This document shows, piece by piece, positions 25,741 through 34,309 of a DNA stretch of 64,000 bases. The notes below the pieces were generated by a model. It had not been told where the DNA came from and made no database searches. It was given only the letters and a program-made list of their open reading frames with translations. Every line of letters begins with the position of its first letter. Position 1 is the stretch's first letter. A program made the translations under genes and the position numbers. Origin of the DNA: Myxococcota bacterium (GTDB taxonomy: Bacteria; Myxococcota_A; UBA796); NCBI GenBank assembly GCA_029251165.1, contig JAQXDW010000113.1, positions 1 through 64,000 on the forward strand. The letters are read 5' to 3'.

Positions 25741-26775
25741 CTACTGGTTGAGCCGCACGAAAGCGTCGCCGACGTCTGACCAGTCCTGCAAGTCATTGAG
25801 CGGACTGTTGCTCTTGGGCTCGTCGCCCTCTTCGTCTGGGTCTCCAGACTCGGCGAGGTCAAACTCATCCTCGGTGTTCCACTCACGGACAATGAAGTCG
25901 ATGCGCGCCAGCTCTTCCTCAGCATGATCGAGGCACTGCAGGACGTAGTTCGGCTGCGAATAGACCCCGGTATGGCCGGGGGGAGCTCCCTCGGCGTGAT
26001 CCTCAGGATCGTAGTGGTTTGCGAGGTTGAGGTTCGTGAAGAACTTCTCAGAGAGCGGCTCAAAAGCAAACGGCTTGCTGTAGTAGTCCATGTTCGTTCG
26101 TACAATATGGGTCATCGGCCAGCCGCTGTCGTTGAAGATGGCGTCCGGATCGATGAAGGCTGCGCCGCTGTAGCACTCCCAGGGTCGGTCTCCCCAGGAG
26201 AGGTTGTTGAAGACCGAGCTCTTCCCGCTCTGCTCATCATTGATCGTCAGCGTGTACGAGCCGGTGCAGCAGTTGGGAGACGACGAATCCCAGTAGTAGT
26301 AGTTGTACTCACAGTACGGGACCCCATCCAGGGAGTTCACCTCGTCGGTGATGTTGCCCTTCTCGTCGATGCTGTAGGAGACCTCAGCGGGACCGCTTCC
26401 GAGCTCCCACGCCTCGTACATGTAGTGATCCCAGGAGACGTACTCACATCCCGATGCGGCGATCGTGTACTGAAAGCTGCTGGCATAGAGATCGAGCTCT
26501 TTGATCTCGATGTAGCAGGTCTGCTGCTGGTAGTCGGCCAGAGATCCGTCGGTCTCGATCGCGCAGGCTGAGGTCCAGTCTCCGTCAGGGTGAGTGATGG
26601 TGTCGTAGCCGACGTCGCTCGAGGTCGAGAGCTGGAGATAGGCACCGACGTTGGGGGTGGTGTCGGTGCCGGTGTCGCTGGTGCTTCCGTAGCCTTCGCT
26701 CCAGTCTGGGAGGGCTTCCCGGTCCTGCATGCAGCCGGTGAGGAGCGCGAGCGTGGTGAGTCTCAGTGCCATCAT
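25741..26775 (-). CDS. lipoprotein with acidic C-terminus, unknown
   Basis: A 344-aa predicted lipoprotein (MMALRLTTLALLTGC, lipobox LLTGC). After a Ser/Thr/Asp/Gly spacer the body is aromatic- and Cys-containing (ten or so Cys, including NCC), probably beta-rich, ending in an acidic tail. I do not recognise a family. Two adjacent ATGs (26775 and 26772) overlap the TGA of the upstream lipoprotein gene, so the pair is translationally coupled and may form a complex on the membrane. Confidence 0.7.
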   Translation of the reverse strand: MMALRLTTLALLTGCMQDREALPDWSEGYGSTSDTGTDTTPNVGAYLQLSTSSDVGYDTITHPDGDWTSACAIETDGSLADYQQQTCYIEIKELDLYASSFQYTIAASGCEYVSWDHYMYEAWELGSGPAEVSYSIDEKGNITDEVNSLDGVPYCEYNYYYWDSSSPNCCTGSYTLTINDEQSGKSSVFNNLSWGDRPWECYSGAAFIDPDAIFNDSGWPMTHIVRTNMDYYSKPFAFEPLSEKFFTNLNLANHYDPEDHAEGAPPGHTGVYSQPNYVLQCLDHAEEELARIDFIVREWNTEDEFDLAESGDPDEEGDEPKSNSPLNDLQDWSDVGDAFVRLNQ

Positions 26776-27332
26776 CAGTTTGCGCTCAGGCCAGAGTCGA
26801 GGGTGGTGTCCGTGGCATTGCCAATGACATCCTGAAATTCAACCGGCACTGTGGCGGAGACCTGGACCGAGCTGTTCGTCGGGTCATAGCCAGCCAGCGT
26901 GACGGTGGCCTCTCCAGAGGCGGTCGTCTGGGTGGTGATGCCGATCTCCGAGCGCTGGCTGGATCCGACGAGGGCAAGCTCAAACGCGATGCTCCCACCT
27001 GGCGCAACCGTGAGGCTGAGGTCGTCCGCGAAGTATCCGATGTCACCGGACTCCAGCGCGTAGTCCACCCTGTACTGGAGGAACTCTGCCTCACCATCGC
27101 TTCCCCACGCGAGGTGCTCGGAGAGGGCCAGGGTGAAGCCAACAGCATCACCGGAGCAGGTGTCGGTGTCGCAATTGATGTCGATGAGGATCGTCTCGCT
27201 GTCCGCAGACAGCTCGGCATAGTCCGAGAACTCTGGACTGCAGCCTGTAATCAGCAGCAGAACGACGGCAGAACTACCGTTGGCGAGGATAGACAAGGAG
27301 GATGCTCCAGGGAAAGGCAGGGGTCTGACCAT
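26775..27332 (-). CDS. beta-rich lipoprotein, unknown
   Basis: A 185-aa predicted lipoprotein with signal ending AVVLLLITGC. The mature part is a single Ig-like or CARDB-like beta-sandwich by pattern (LSLTVAPGGSIAFELALVG ... GEATVTLAGYDP), with two Cys near DINCDTDTC. I choose the ATG at 27332; a longer reading starts at 27386 and would disturb the signal peptide. The stop TGA overlaps the next lipoprotein's ATG (ATGATGA type). Confidence 0.65.
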   Translation of the reverse strand: MVRPLPFPGASSLSILANGSSAVVLLLITGCSPEFSDYAELSADSETILIDINCDTDTCSGDAVGFTLALSEHLAWGSDGEAEFLQYRVDYALESGDIGYFADDLSLTVAPGGSIAFELALVGSSQRSEIGITTQTTASGEATVTLAGYDPTNSSVQVSATVPVEFQDVIGNATDTTLDSGLSAN

Positions 27333-27456
27333 TCTACTGAGGTGAGACCCTGTCCACAACCAGCCGGTCCGCTCAGGCTGCCACAACGGGTCAGCCAGTT
27401 CCCCCGCGCCTCGGCAGCGGGTCAGCGCTCACTGGGAGAGGCTGCCGACACCTCCA

Positions 27457-28863
27457 TCACTCAATGTAGCCCAGCAGCCGCAGCTCCTCAGCGGTGGTGC
27501 TGTCCATCTCGTCTTCTGGGAGCGTCTCGCTGTCTGGTGCGGCGGCATCGGAGCGGCCAGCGGGAATACCTGCTGCGGAGTCCATCGCGGCGCGGATGGC
27601 CTCTGGGATGGTGGCGGTGTCCAGCGGGACGTTCTCGTCGGGATCCTTGCGGAGGTCATAGTAGACCTCCTCACCATCTGAGCCCCGGATGAGCTTGTAG
27701 GGGTAGTAGACCGCGCCCCGGAGTGAGCGCCGATGCGCGGCGAGAGTCGGCCCGCTCTGTAGGTCCTCAGGGAATCCACGAAGTACCTGCTGAGGCCAGC
27801 CGTAGGTCAGCGGGAGGGCACGCTTGGTGCTGATCTCCCCGCGAATGTCCGTGCCGATGGAGTGCATCCCTGCGGTGTCAGCTCCGGCGATGTGAAGAAT
27901 GGTGGGGGCAATGTCGAGCAAGGAGACCGGCTCATCACGGACCGTACCGGCAGTAAAGCCGGGTCCGCGGGCGAGCATGGGGACATGAACCAGGGGCTCA
28001 TAGAGGGAGAAGACGTGGCCGAGGTGGTCGTGCTCGTTGTGGTGCTCGCCGTGGTCGGCTGTGATGATGACCACCGTCTCGCCCTCTCGAATCTCCTCCA
28101 GCCGTGCGAGGACCTTTCGGGTGACCTGATCGACCCGATGCAGTTCCCCCTCATAGAGGGCGCTCAAATCGCTCCACTCCTCCCCTGTTAGCGGATTTGT
28201 TCCTTGATAGTGGCGGACGGTGATCTTACCGGCGCCCTGAAAGTGCTCTCCGGCAGCTTGGTAGTCAGCCTTGGAGTCAAAGAATCGCTTTCCAGTGTCC
28301 ACCGGCGGGGAGTACGGCAGGTGGGGCTCGATGAGGTTGACAAAGACGAAGAACGGCTCGTCGTCGTCGAGGACGGTCTCTTTCCAGGAGTCGATCTCAT
28401 CGAGGGTGGCGTGGCGACCGGTCTTCTCTCGGGTCTTCTTGACCACCCACATCTCCGAGAAGTGATCGAAGCCCTGGGTGAGCCCGACACGGTGCGAGAC
28501 CCATGGATTGTTGGAGAACCCAGCGGTCTGATAGCCCTTGGCCTTCAGACGCTCTGCGAGGGTGTCGAGATCTTCGGAGATCGTGAAGTTCTCCTGGGTG
28601 GCGCCGTGCTCGTCGGGGTGGAGGCCGGTGAACATCGTGGCGTGAGATGGCAGCGTCCAGGAGGAGACCGACCAGGCCTGATCGAACCGGACGCCGCTGC
28701 TTCCGAACCGCTCCAGGAACGGACTGGTCTTGCGCTCATGGCCGTAGACGCTGAGTCGATCAGAGCGGGTGGTGTCGAGCACGATGAGAACAATATTGGG
28801 CGGCTTCTCGCCACCGCGACAGCTCAGCAAGGCTCCAAACAGCAGCAACCAAACCAGCCTCAT
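27457..28863 (-). CDS. sulfatase-fold lipoprotein with Thr at the formylglycine position
   Basis: A 468-aa alkaline-phosphatase-superfamily protein of the sulfatase family, predicted lipoprotein (LLFGALLSC). Metal-site segments NIVLIVLDTTRSDRLS and ITADHGEHHNEHDHLGH are present. The activating-site motif C/S-x-P-S-R is replaced by W-T70-L-P-S-H, so formylglycine cannot form and Thr70 is the likely nucleophile, as in phosphoglycerol-transferase-type relatives. It may be a phosphotransferase or phosphodiesterase rather than a sulfatase. Start 28863 has a GGAGG site. A CGGCAGC/GCTGCCG inverted repeat (27412-27447) just after its stop may terminate it. Confidence 0.85.
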   Translation of the reverse strand: MRLVWLLLFGALLSCRGGEKPPNIVLIVLDTTRSDRLSVYGHERKTSPFLERFGSSGVRFDQAWSVSSWTLPSHATMFTGLHPDEHGATQENFTISEDLDTLAERLKAKGYQTAGFSNNPWVSHRVGLTQGFDHFSEMWVVKKTREKTGRHATLDEIDSWKETVLDDDEPFFVFVNLIEPHLPYSPPVDTGKRFFDSKADYQAAGEHFQGAGKITVRHYQGTNPLTGEEWSDLSALYEGELHRVDQVTRKVLARLEEIREGETVVIITADHGEHHNEHDHLGHVFSLYEPLVHVPMLARGPGFTAGTVRDEPVSLLDIAPTILHIAGADTAGMHSIGTDIRGEISTKRALPLTYGWPQQVLRGFPEDLQSGPTLAAHRRSLRGAVYYPYKLIRGSDGEEVYYDLRKDPDENVPLDTATIPEAIRAAMDSAAGIPAGRSDAAAPDSETLPEDEMDSTTAEELRLLGYIE

Positions 28864-28905
28864 CCCTGACCTCCACAGACATCGTACCCGCATACCAGAT
28901 GGACC

Positions 28906-30402
28906 TCACCCCAGGCGCTGTGAGACAACCTCTCCGATGGTCAGCCCAACGGCCATCGTAGTGACCTGAGGATTGACACCGAGGGATGTCGGAAAGACGC
29001 TGGCATCGGCCACAGAGAGGTTCTCCCAGCCCCAGACCCGCCCGTCGGGATCGATCGTAGAGGTCGTCGGGTCGTCGCCCATCCGGCAGGTTCCCATCGG
29101 GTGGCTGGCGTAGAGGTAGATGCGGCGGGCAGGGATGTCGTCGGTGATGACCCGAGCGATGTCGTCGGGGCTCTTGATTGTCCGAGAGCCGATTATCGGT
29201 GCGTAGGCCTCGGTCGCGCCCGCTGCGAAGAAGACCTCAGCACACTCACGCAGCCCAGCGAGCATGCGGCGGCGATCGCCATCTCCGAGAAAGTAGGTCA
29301 GCCCGGCAAGGCTGACGCTGCCGGTGGAGTCTTCGTCGTGGACCAGCGCGCCGGCCATTGCCATGTTCTTGAGGTCCTTGAGCACACCCATCAGATCCGG
29401 ACCCAGCGACCACGGCATCCCAACATACGCCTGATCGACGTTGGCAGAGTAGGTCTGCAGCAGGTAGCCCTGCTCCCACCGATCGACATAGAACCCCTGT
29501 GTCACCCCGCTCCAAGGTCGAATCTCCTGCTCGAACCGACCGAGCATGCCGCCAGCGGGATGGAGGTAGAGGTGCGCACCGCAGACATCTGCGGTGGAGA
29601 GGCCGTTGCTGAGGAGAAATCGAGGACTGCCGACAGGACCGGCGGAGCTGATGTACTCCTTCGCCCTCACCCGGAACCGACCGGATGCCTTCAGGGTCAC
29701 GGGATCGATGGTGCGACCAAGCAGCGCGGTGACGGCTCCGCCCTCGACCTCAACAGACTCCACACGGCAGTCGCCGTTGACGGTCACGCCGCCGGTCGCC
29801 AGCGCCTCGACGATGAAGTTGCGATCCACAGACCACTTCCCGCCGGTGGGACAGCCCATCTGGCAGACTCCGCAGCCCACACAGCCTGGAGCAGAGCGGG
29901 GCATCCACTCACCTGGTAGACCGAGCTTGTCGGCACCGTGCTTGAAGATGAGGTTGTTGTTGCGCTGGACGGCGACAGGGTTGATGACAACCTGGAGCGT
30001 CTGCCAGACCCGATCCAGACGCGGCTTCATCGCCGCGACGCTGAGTCGGCTGCAGCCGTAGTTCTCCACCCAGTCCTCAAGCACGACGTCCGGGGTGCGA
30101 AAGCAGATCGCAGAGTTGACCAGGGTACTGCCGCCGACACCGCGCCCTCCCGGAACTGGAATCATCGCGTTTCCAACTGCTGCCCTGGTGTTTCGCATGG
30201 TGTAGAGGTTGCGAAAGGCCCAGGCAGAGCTCGGCTTGAACTGCGAGGGCTTCCAGTGACTGCCGGCCTCCAGCATGATCACCGAGTGACCGTCTTCAGC
30301 GAGCCGTGCCGCCGCTGCCGCACCGCCAGCGCCCGCGCCGATGATGGCGACGTCCGCTTCCCAGGTTTCATCGGGTCCGTAGTCTGAAAACCCTCGCTTC
30401 AT
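28906..30402 (-). CDS. GMC-family FAD oxidoreductase with Cys cluster
   Basis: A 498-aa glucose-methanol-choline oxidoreductase. The N-terminal FAD site is VAIIGAGAGGAAAAARL with MLEAG, followed by GGRGVGGSTLVNSAICFR, and the C-terminal catalytic part has ASHPMGTCRMG and SVADASVFPTSLGVNP. Cys174, 177, 180 and 184 form CxxCxxCxxxCP, a ferredoxin-like pattern found in some long-chain alcohol oxidase relatives. It has no signal peptide. Its start overlaps the end of the Tat-signal partner (ATGA), so the partner could carry it across the membrane. Substrate unknown. Confidence 0.88.
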   Translation of the reverse strand: MKRGFSDYGPDETWEADVAIIGAGAGGAAAAARLAEDGHSVIMLEAGSHWKPSQFKPSSAWAFRNLYTMRNTRAAVGNAMIPVPGGRGVGGSTLVNSAICFRTPDVVLEDWVENYGCSRLSVAAMKPRLDRVWQTLQVVINPVAVQRNNNLIFKHGADKLGLPGEWMPRSAPGCVGCGVCQMGCPTGGKWSVDRNFIVEALATGGVTVNGDCRVESVEVEGGAVTALLGRTIDPVTLKASGRFRVRAKEYISSAGPVGSPRFLLSNGLSTADVCGAHLYLHPAGGMLGRFEQEIRPWSGVTQGFYVDRWEQGYLLQTYSANVDQAYVGMPWSLGPDLMGVLKDLKNMAMAGALVHDEDSTGSVSLAGLTYFLGDGDRRRMLAGLRECAEVFFAAGATEAYAPIIGSRTIKSPDDIARVITDDIPARRIYLYASHPMGTCRMGDDPTTSTIDPDGRVWGWENLSVADASVFPTSLGVNPQVTTMAVGLTIGEVVSQRLG

Positions 30403-30905
30403 GTTGGCGCCTCGTCGATGCAGCCCCGTCTCCAGCCGATCTCAGCGATGACCTCAGGGCGGTTGAGAAAGCCGATACCGAGGAGGACCTTGAAAGAGTC
30501 AGAGACCATCCGCCTCGGCGCAGGCTCCTCGGAGAACCAGATGTCGATGACCTCCCGGGCTTCATCGGGAGAGAGGCTGGTGAACGAGACACCGCGCGCA
30601 ATGAGGGTGCCAACCTCCATGGCGCGCAGCAGGTAGCGGAAGCCGTCCGCAGAGATGTCATCGAGCATCTCATCGAGGAGGACGTCTAGCCGAGGCGCTG
30701 TGCCGCCGTCTCCGCCGTGGACGCTGAAGGTGCCCGGAGGAAAGAGCACCGCAGCGATCGCCTCGATGATGTCCAGTTCCTTCTGAGAGAGGACACGCAT
30801 TCCGGCTGCAGGCTGGGCCAGCCAGACGATGCGCCCAGTCAGCAGCGCGGCCCCGAGCAAGGCTCCAGACAGCAGCACTCCACGTCGGGTTATCGGCACA
30901 CCCAT
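30399..30905 (-). CDS. Tat-exported small subunit (gluconate 2-dehydrogenase subunit 3-like)
   Basis: A 168-aa protein with a twin-arginine signal (ITRRGVLLSGALLGAALL), then a helical domain (VLSQKELDIIEAIAAVLFPPG ... DGFRYLLRAMEVG ... EVIDIWF) like the small subunit that accompanies membrane or periplasmic GMC dehydrogenases. It probably forms a complex with the downstream GMC protein, with which it overlaps by 4 bp. ATG 30905 is chosen because the RR motif then sits near the N-terminus. The gene is divergent from the ThDP-fold gene, 54 bp away. Confidence 0.75.
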   Translation of the reverse strand: MGVPITRRGVLLSGALLGAALLTGRIVWLAQPAAGMRVLSQKELDIIEAIAAVLFPPGTFSVHGGDGGTAPRLDVLLDEMLDDISADGFRYLLRAMEVGTLIARGVSFTSLSPDEAREVIDIWFSEEPAPRRMVSDSFKVLLGIGFLNRPEVIAEIGWRRGCIDEAPT

Positions 30906-30959
30906 CAGACAGCCGGGTTTGGGGATCGGTCTCGCGGTCAGTCGGAACAATAGTCAGCA

Positions 30960-32141
30960 ATGGGGTGGCACACGGTGAAGAACACGAAAACTCCGGACAT
31001 CCTGACCGCGCCTGGCATCACGCTGCTCTGTCAGGCGCTCACCAGAGACACCGACAGGCCGATCTTCGACGCGACCGGCCGCCTCCCCGGGACGGTCTAT
31101 GCTGGAGAGGCTTCCGTTGCAGCGGCATGTGGGTATGCTGCGGCCAGCGGCCGGGCCGGTGCTGCGGTGATCGAGACGCATGACGGGGCGCTCGCTGCGT
31201 GCGCCGGGATGCCGGTGGTGCTGGTGGTGCTCTGCGACACCCTGGTCCCGACGGCGGGTTCCCGCTGGTCAGTGGTCGTTCGCGAGGCCGCGCAGCTCAC
31301 CCGAGCCATTCAGCAGGCACTGACCAACACCCTCGCTTCCGCTCCCGGTCCGGTGCTCGTCCGGCTTCACCCCGAGGCCCTCGCCGAGGCACCAGCACCA
31401 CAGTGGCATGTCCCCCCCAGCTACCCAGCGCTGAACGGTGCACAGGAGGATGTCGAGGCTGCCGCATCGGCGCTGTCTGTTTGCCAGACGCCGGTTCTTA
31501 TTCTCGGACCGCAGTGGCGCTTCTCTCGCCATCCCGAGGCGCTTCGTCCGTTTGTGGTTCGAATGGAGCTGCCCTGCTTTGCGGTGGGGTGTGCCGCTGG
31601 TGGGCTGCCGGCGGACAGTCGGTTTGTCTTTCGCGCCGGACTGACCGCGGCGATCTCGGCAGCGGATTTAGTGCTGACCGTCGGGGTGGCTGGTGACTCC
31701 CCGCTCCTCACCGGGCTCCCAGCGCTTGCCTTCCTCGTCCAGGTTGATCTCGATCCGTCGGGACACCACCCAAGCGCAGACGTCGCACTCCGCGCGGACG
31801 CTGGACGCGTGATGGCGCAGCTGACCGAGTACCGAGAGGACGACGGCTGGCTTCTTCAGGTTCGGGCGTTCGAGCAGGCCGCCTGGGAGGGACTCTCTGC
31901 GGACCATCAGGCGATTCGTACTGCGCTGTCGGAGGGGGCGGAGGTGGTCATCGCAGAGGTCGCAGCGGATGCGCTGCCGAGCGCCTCAGAGCCCGGTCGG
32001 CACCTCACCGTACCGCACGGGGCTGGAGCCGGTGCGGCGCTCGGCGCGGGCCTTGCCTGGCCGACACATTCTGTGACGCTGCTCAGCGGTGAGCCTGCTG
32101 AGACCCACGTCTTTCCGCCAGTCAAGAGCAGCCGGCTGTGA
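30960..32141 (+). CDS. truncated ThDP-enzyme-fold protein (acetolactate synthase-like)
   Basis: A 393-aa protein with the layout of ThDP decarboxylase-family enzymes but too short (usual ~550). The PYR domain (~1-150) keeps the cofactor-activating Glu region (YAGEASVAAACGYAAASG). A TH3-like central domain follows (~165-300). The C-terminal PP domain is cut after ~60 residues, and its GDG...N motif is missing (LLSGEPAE in its place). The next gene starts 30 bp later with a good ribosome site, so this is not a sequencing gap. It is probably not a normal ThDP enzyme; it could be a regulatory subunit or a decaying gene. Confidence 0.7.
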   Translation: MGWHTVKNTKTPDILTAPGITLLCQALTRDTDRPIFDATGRLPGTVYAGEASVAAACGYAAASGRAGAAVIETHDGALAACAGMPVVLVVLCDTLVPTAGSRWSVVVREAAQLTRAIQQALTNTLASAPGPVLVRLHPEALAEAPAPQWHVPPSYPALNGAQEDVEAAASALSVCQTPVLILGPQWRFSRHPEALRPFVVRMELPCFAVGCAAGGLPADSRFVFRAGLTAAISAADLVLTVGVAGDSPLLTGLPALAFLVQVDLDPSGHHPSADVALRADAGRVMAQLTEYREDDGWLLQVRAFEQAAWEGLSADHQAIRTALSEGAEVVIAEVAADALPSASEPGRHLTVPHGAGAGAALGAGLAWPTHSVTLLSGEPAETHVFPPVKSSRL

Positions 32142-32170
32142 TACGAAGTCTCCAACAACAAGGAGGCACA

Positions 32171-32896
32171 ATGTCCACTGCCCTCGCACCGATTCTGCTC
32201 CGAAGCGCTCCCCAGGAAGCCCGCGTCACCTACCTCAAGCGGGTGATGCTCTGGACGACCGGCGGACTCACGATCGCAGCCATCGTCGGCTCCTTGACAG
32301 CGATGGCGCTGTATGTCGGCCTCCAGATGGGCATGAGCTTCCTGCTCAGCACACCGGTCATGCTCATCGGCATCATGGGCAGCTTCGCCGTCGCACAGTG
32401 GGTGGCTCCAAAGCTGGTGTTTGGAGAGCAAAAGGTCGCCGGCTTTCTCCTCGCGGCCACCTTCGAAGGCATCGCGTTCGGCTGGCTGCTGCTCTCCGCG
32501 GTCCTGCTCGGTCTCCAGACCGGCAACCCCTTCGGACTCATCTTCTCCGCCCTCGGCCTCACCGGCCTGACTGGCGCTGGTCTGACCGCATATGTTTGGA
32601 GCAACCCCCGGGAATTCAAGCTCCTCGGCGCGGCCCTCTCCGCGCTGTTCGTTCCGATGCTCATCCTGATGGGCGTGAGCTTCATCTTCCCGAGCCTGTT
32701 CGGCGGGCCGATGGGCGTGGCCCTCTCTGCCCTGTTCGTGGTCATCTCAGCCGGCGGACTGCTCTACCAGATCAACACCGTGCTTCATAAGCTTCGGACG
32801 GACATGCACATGGAGGGTTCCTACCTCATCACCATGGGCATCCTGGTGCTGTACTGGAACATCCTGACCCTCCTGATGAGCTTTAGCCGCGACTGA
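32171..32896 (+). CDS. Bax inhibitor-1 (BI-1/YccA) family membrane protein
   Basis: A 241-aa, seven-helix membrane protein of the TMBIM/BI-1 family. Features are a short cytoplasmic N-terminus, the conserved AATFEGIAFGWLL helix, and SALFVVISAGGLLYQINTVLH near the end, matching YccA-like proteins. Bacterial members form pH-sensitive Ca2+ leak channels or interact with FtsH (known for the family, not shown here). An AGGAGG site 5 nt before ATG 32171 fixes the start. Confidence 0.9.
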   Translation: MSTALAPILLRSAPQEARVTYLKRVMLWTTGGLTIAAIVGSLTAMALYVGLQMGMSFLLSTPVMLIGIMGSFAVAQWVAPKLVFGEQKVAGFLLAATFEGIAFGWLLLSAVLLGLQTGNPFGLIFSALGLTGLTGAGLTAYVWSNPREFKLLGAALSALFVPMLILMGVSFIFPSLFGGPMGVALSALFVVISAGGLLYQINTVLHKLRTDMHMEGSYLITMGILVLYWNILTLLMSFSRD

Positions 32897-33148
32897 TGCG
32901 CGACTCAGTGGAGACTGCTGAGCAGCACGACCGCACGAGTCAGCGCACGGCGCAAGCCGCGCAGGACGCGCCGTCGAAAGGCGTCAGCGCGACAGCATGA
33001 CCGCGCCGCGCATGCGAAGCAGGTCCGGGCCGCAGTCGCCGTGGCTGTAGCCAGATCGGCGGGGAAGCTCCCCGAGGCGAGTCGGCGGCTGGTTCATGAG
33101 TGCTTCCACGGATACTTCTTCTTCCTGCCAAATGATCGCGAGGCCACC

Positions 33149-34309
33149 ATGCCGGATGAGAGTCGCGCCAGCCGCGCTGCCGCAGAAATCGAGCGGATCA
33201 ACGCATTCTTCCCCATCATGCCAAGCCTGGGAAACCGCTGGGCGGCTGCGAGGCCGTTTGAGGGCATGACCATTGGGGTGTCCGCACACCTGACCACCCT
33301 GACCGGTGCCCTGGTCCGCGAGCTCGCGCTGGGCGGCGGAGAGTGGGTCGTGTGTGCAGCCAGCGCCGCCACCACAGACACCGCCGTCGTCCACTTGCTT
33401 CGCGACAGCGGAATCTACGTGTACACCGCTGGCAGCCGTGAGGATGCCCACCTCCAGGTCCTCGATCACAGCCCCCGGCTGGTCGCGGATGTCGGTGCAG
33501 ATCTGATCGGCACGCTCATCACGCGTCGCCCTGAGCAGGCAAAGTCGCTGCTCGGCGCGGTCGAGGTCACCAAGAGCGGCATTGATCGCATCCGAGGGGC
33601 CGGCGCGCTTCCCTTCCCCGTGGTCAACATCAACGACGGCCGGCTCAAGGGTGCCATCGAGAACCGCCGCGGCGTGGGTGAGGGACTCTGGCATGCTTTC
33701 CAGGCGCTCACCGGTGTCCACCTCTCCGGCCGCCGGGTCGGCGTGATCGGCTACGGGCCGGTCGGACAGGGCGTCGCAGCGTTCGCCCGAGCACTCGGTG
33801 CAAACGTCGAGGTCGTCGAGGTCGATGCCGTCCGTCGAATCGTGGCTCACTACGATGGCTACCCCACGCCATCCCTCACCGAGTGCCTCTCGAGCGTGAA
33901 GATGGTCGTCACCTGTACGGGCCACGACAGCGTCATCAGCGCCGAGATGCTCAGGGGCTCTCGCGAGGGAATCGTCCTGATGAACGCTGGGCACGGCGGC
34001 AAAGAGATCGACAAGGCCAGCATCAAGTCCGCAGCAGTCTCGATCGATCAGGTCGCTGACCATGTGGTGCGCTACCAGCTGGAAGACGGCCCGACGGTCG
34101 TCCTCCTTGCCGATGGTCATCCCCTCAACATCGTGCGAAATGCGGGCTCTCCAGAGCCGGTCCTGCTGCACTTTGCGCTCCTGGGCCTGACCCTGGAGTG
34201 GATCGCAACCCAGCGCCGGATGGAGCCGGGTGAGATCCTCGTGCCCAACACCATCGAGCAGCGGGCCGCAGAGCTGGCCCTCCAGGCGCTCCGGGTCAGC
34301 CATGGCTGA
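33149..34309 (+). CDS. S-adenosylhomocysteine hydrolase-like protein
   Basis: A 386-aa NAD-dependent protein of the SAHH family. The substrate region is recognisable (AVEVTKSG with the conserved Glu, NINDGRLKGAIEN with Lys at the catalytic position), though the second catalytic Asp is replaced by Glu. The Rossmann NAD site is VGVIGYGPVGQGVAAFARALGA with acidic VVEVD. The C-terminal ...KPDxYRY segment of true SAHH is missing and the protein is about 40-80 residues short. It may be a diverged SAHH-like dehydrogenase rather than the housekeeping enzyme. It overlaps the TPR-like gene by 8 bp. Confidence 0.75.
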   Translation: MPDESRASRAAAEIERINAFFPIMPSLGNRWAAARPFEGMTIGVSAHLTTLTGALVRELALGGGEWVVCAASAATTDTAVVHLLRDSGIYVYTAGSREDAHLQVLDHSPRLVADVGADLIGTLITRRPEQAKSLLGAVEVTKSGIDRIRGAGALPFPVVNINDGRLKGAIENRRGVGEGLWHAFQALTGVHLSGRRVGVIGYGPVGQGVAAFARALGANVEVVEVDAVRRIVAHYDGYPTPSLTECLSSVKMVVTCTGHDSVISAEMLRGSREGIVLMNAGHGGKEIDKASIKSAAVSIDQVADHVVRYQLEDGPTVVLLADGHPLNIVRNAGSPEPVLLHFALLGLTLEWIATQRRMEPGEILVPNTIEQRAAELALQALRVSHG

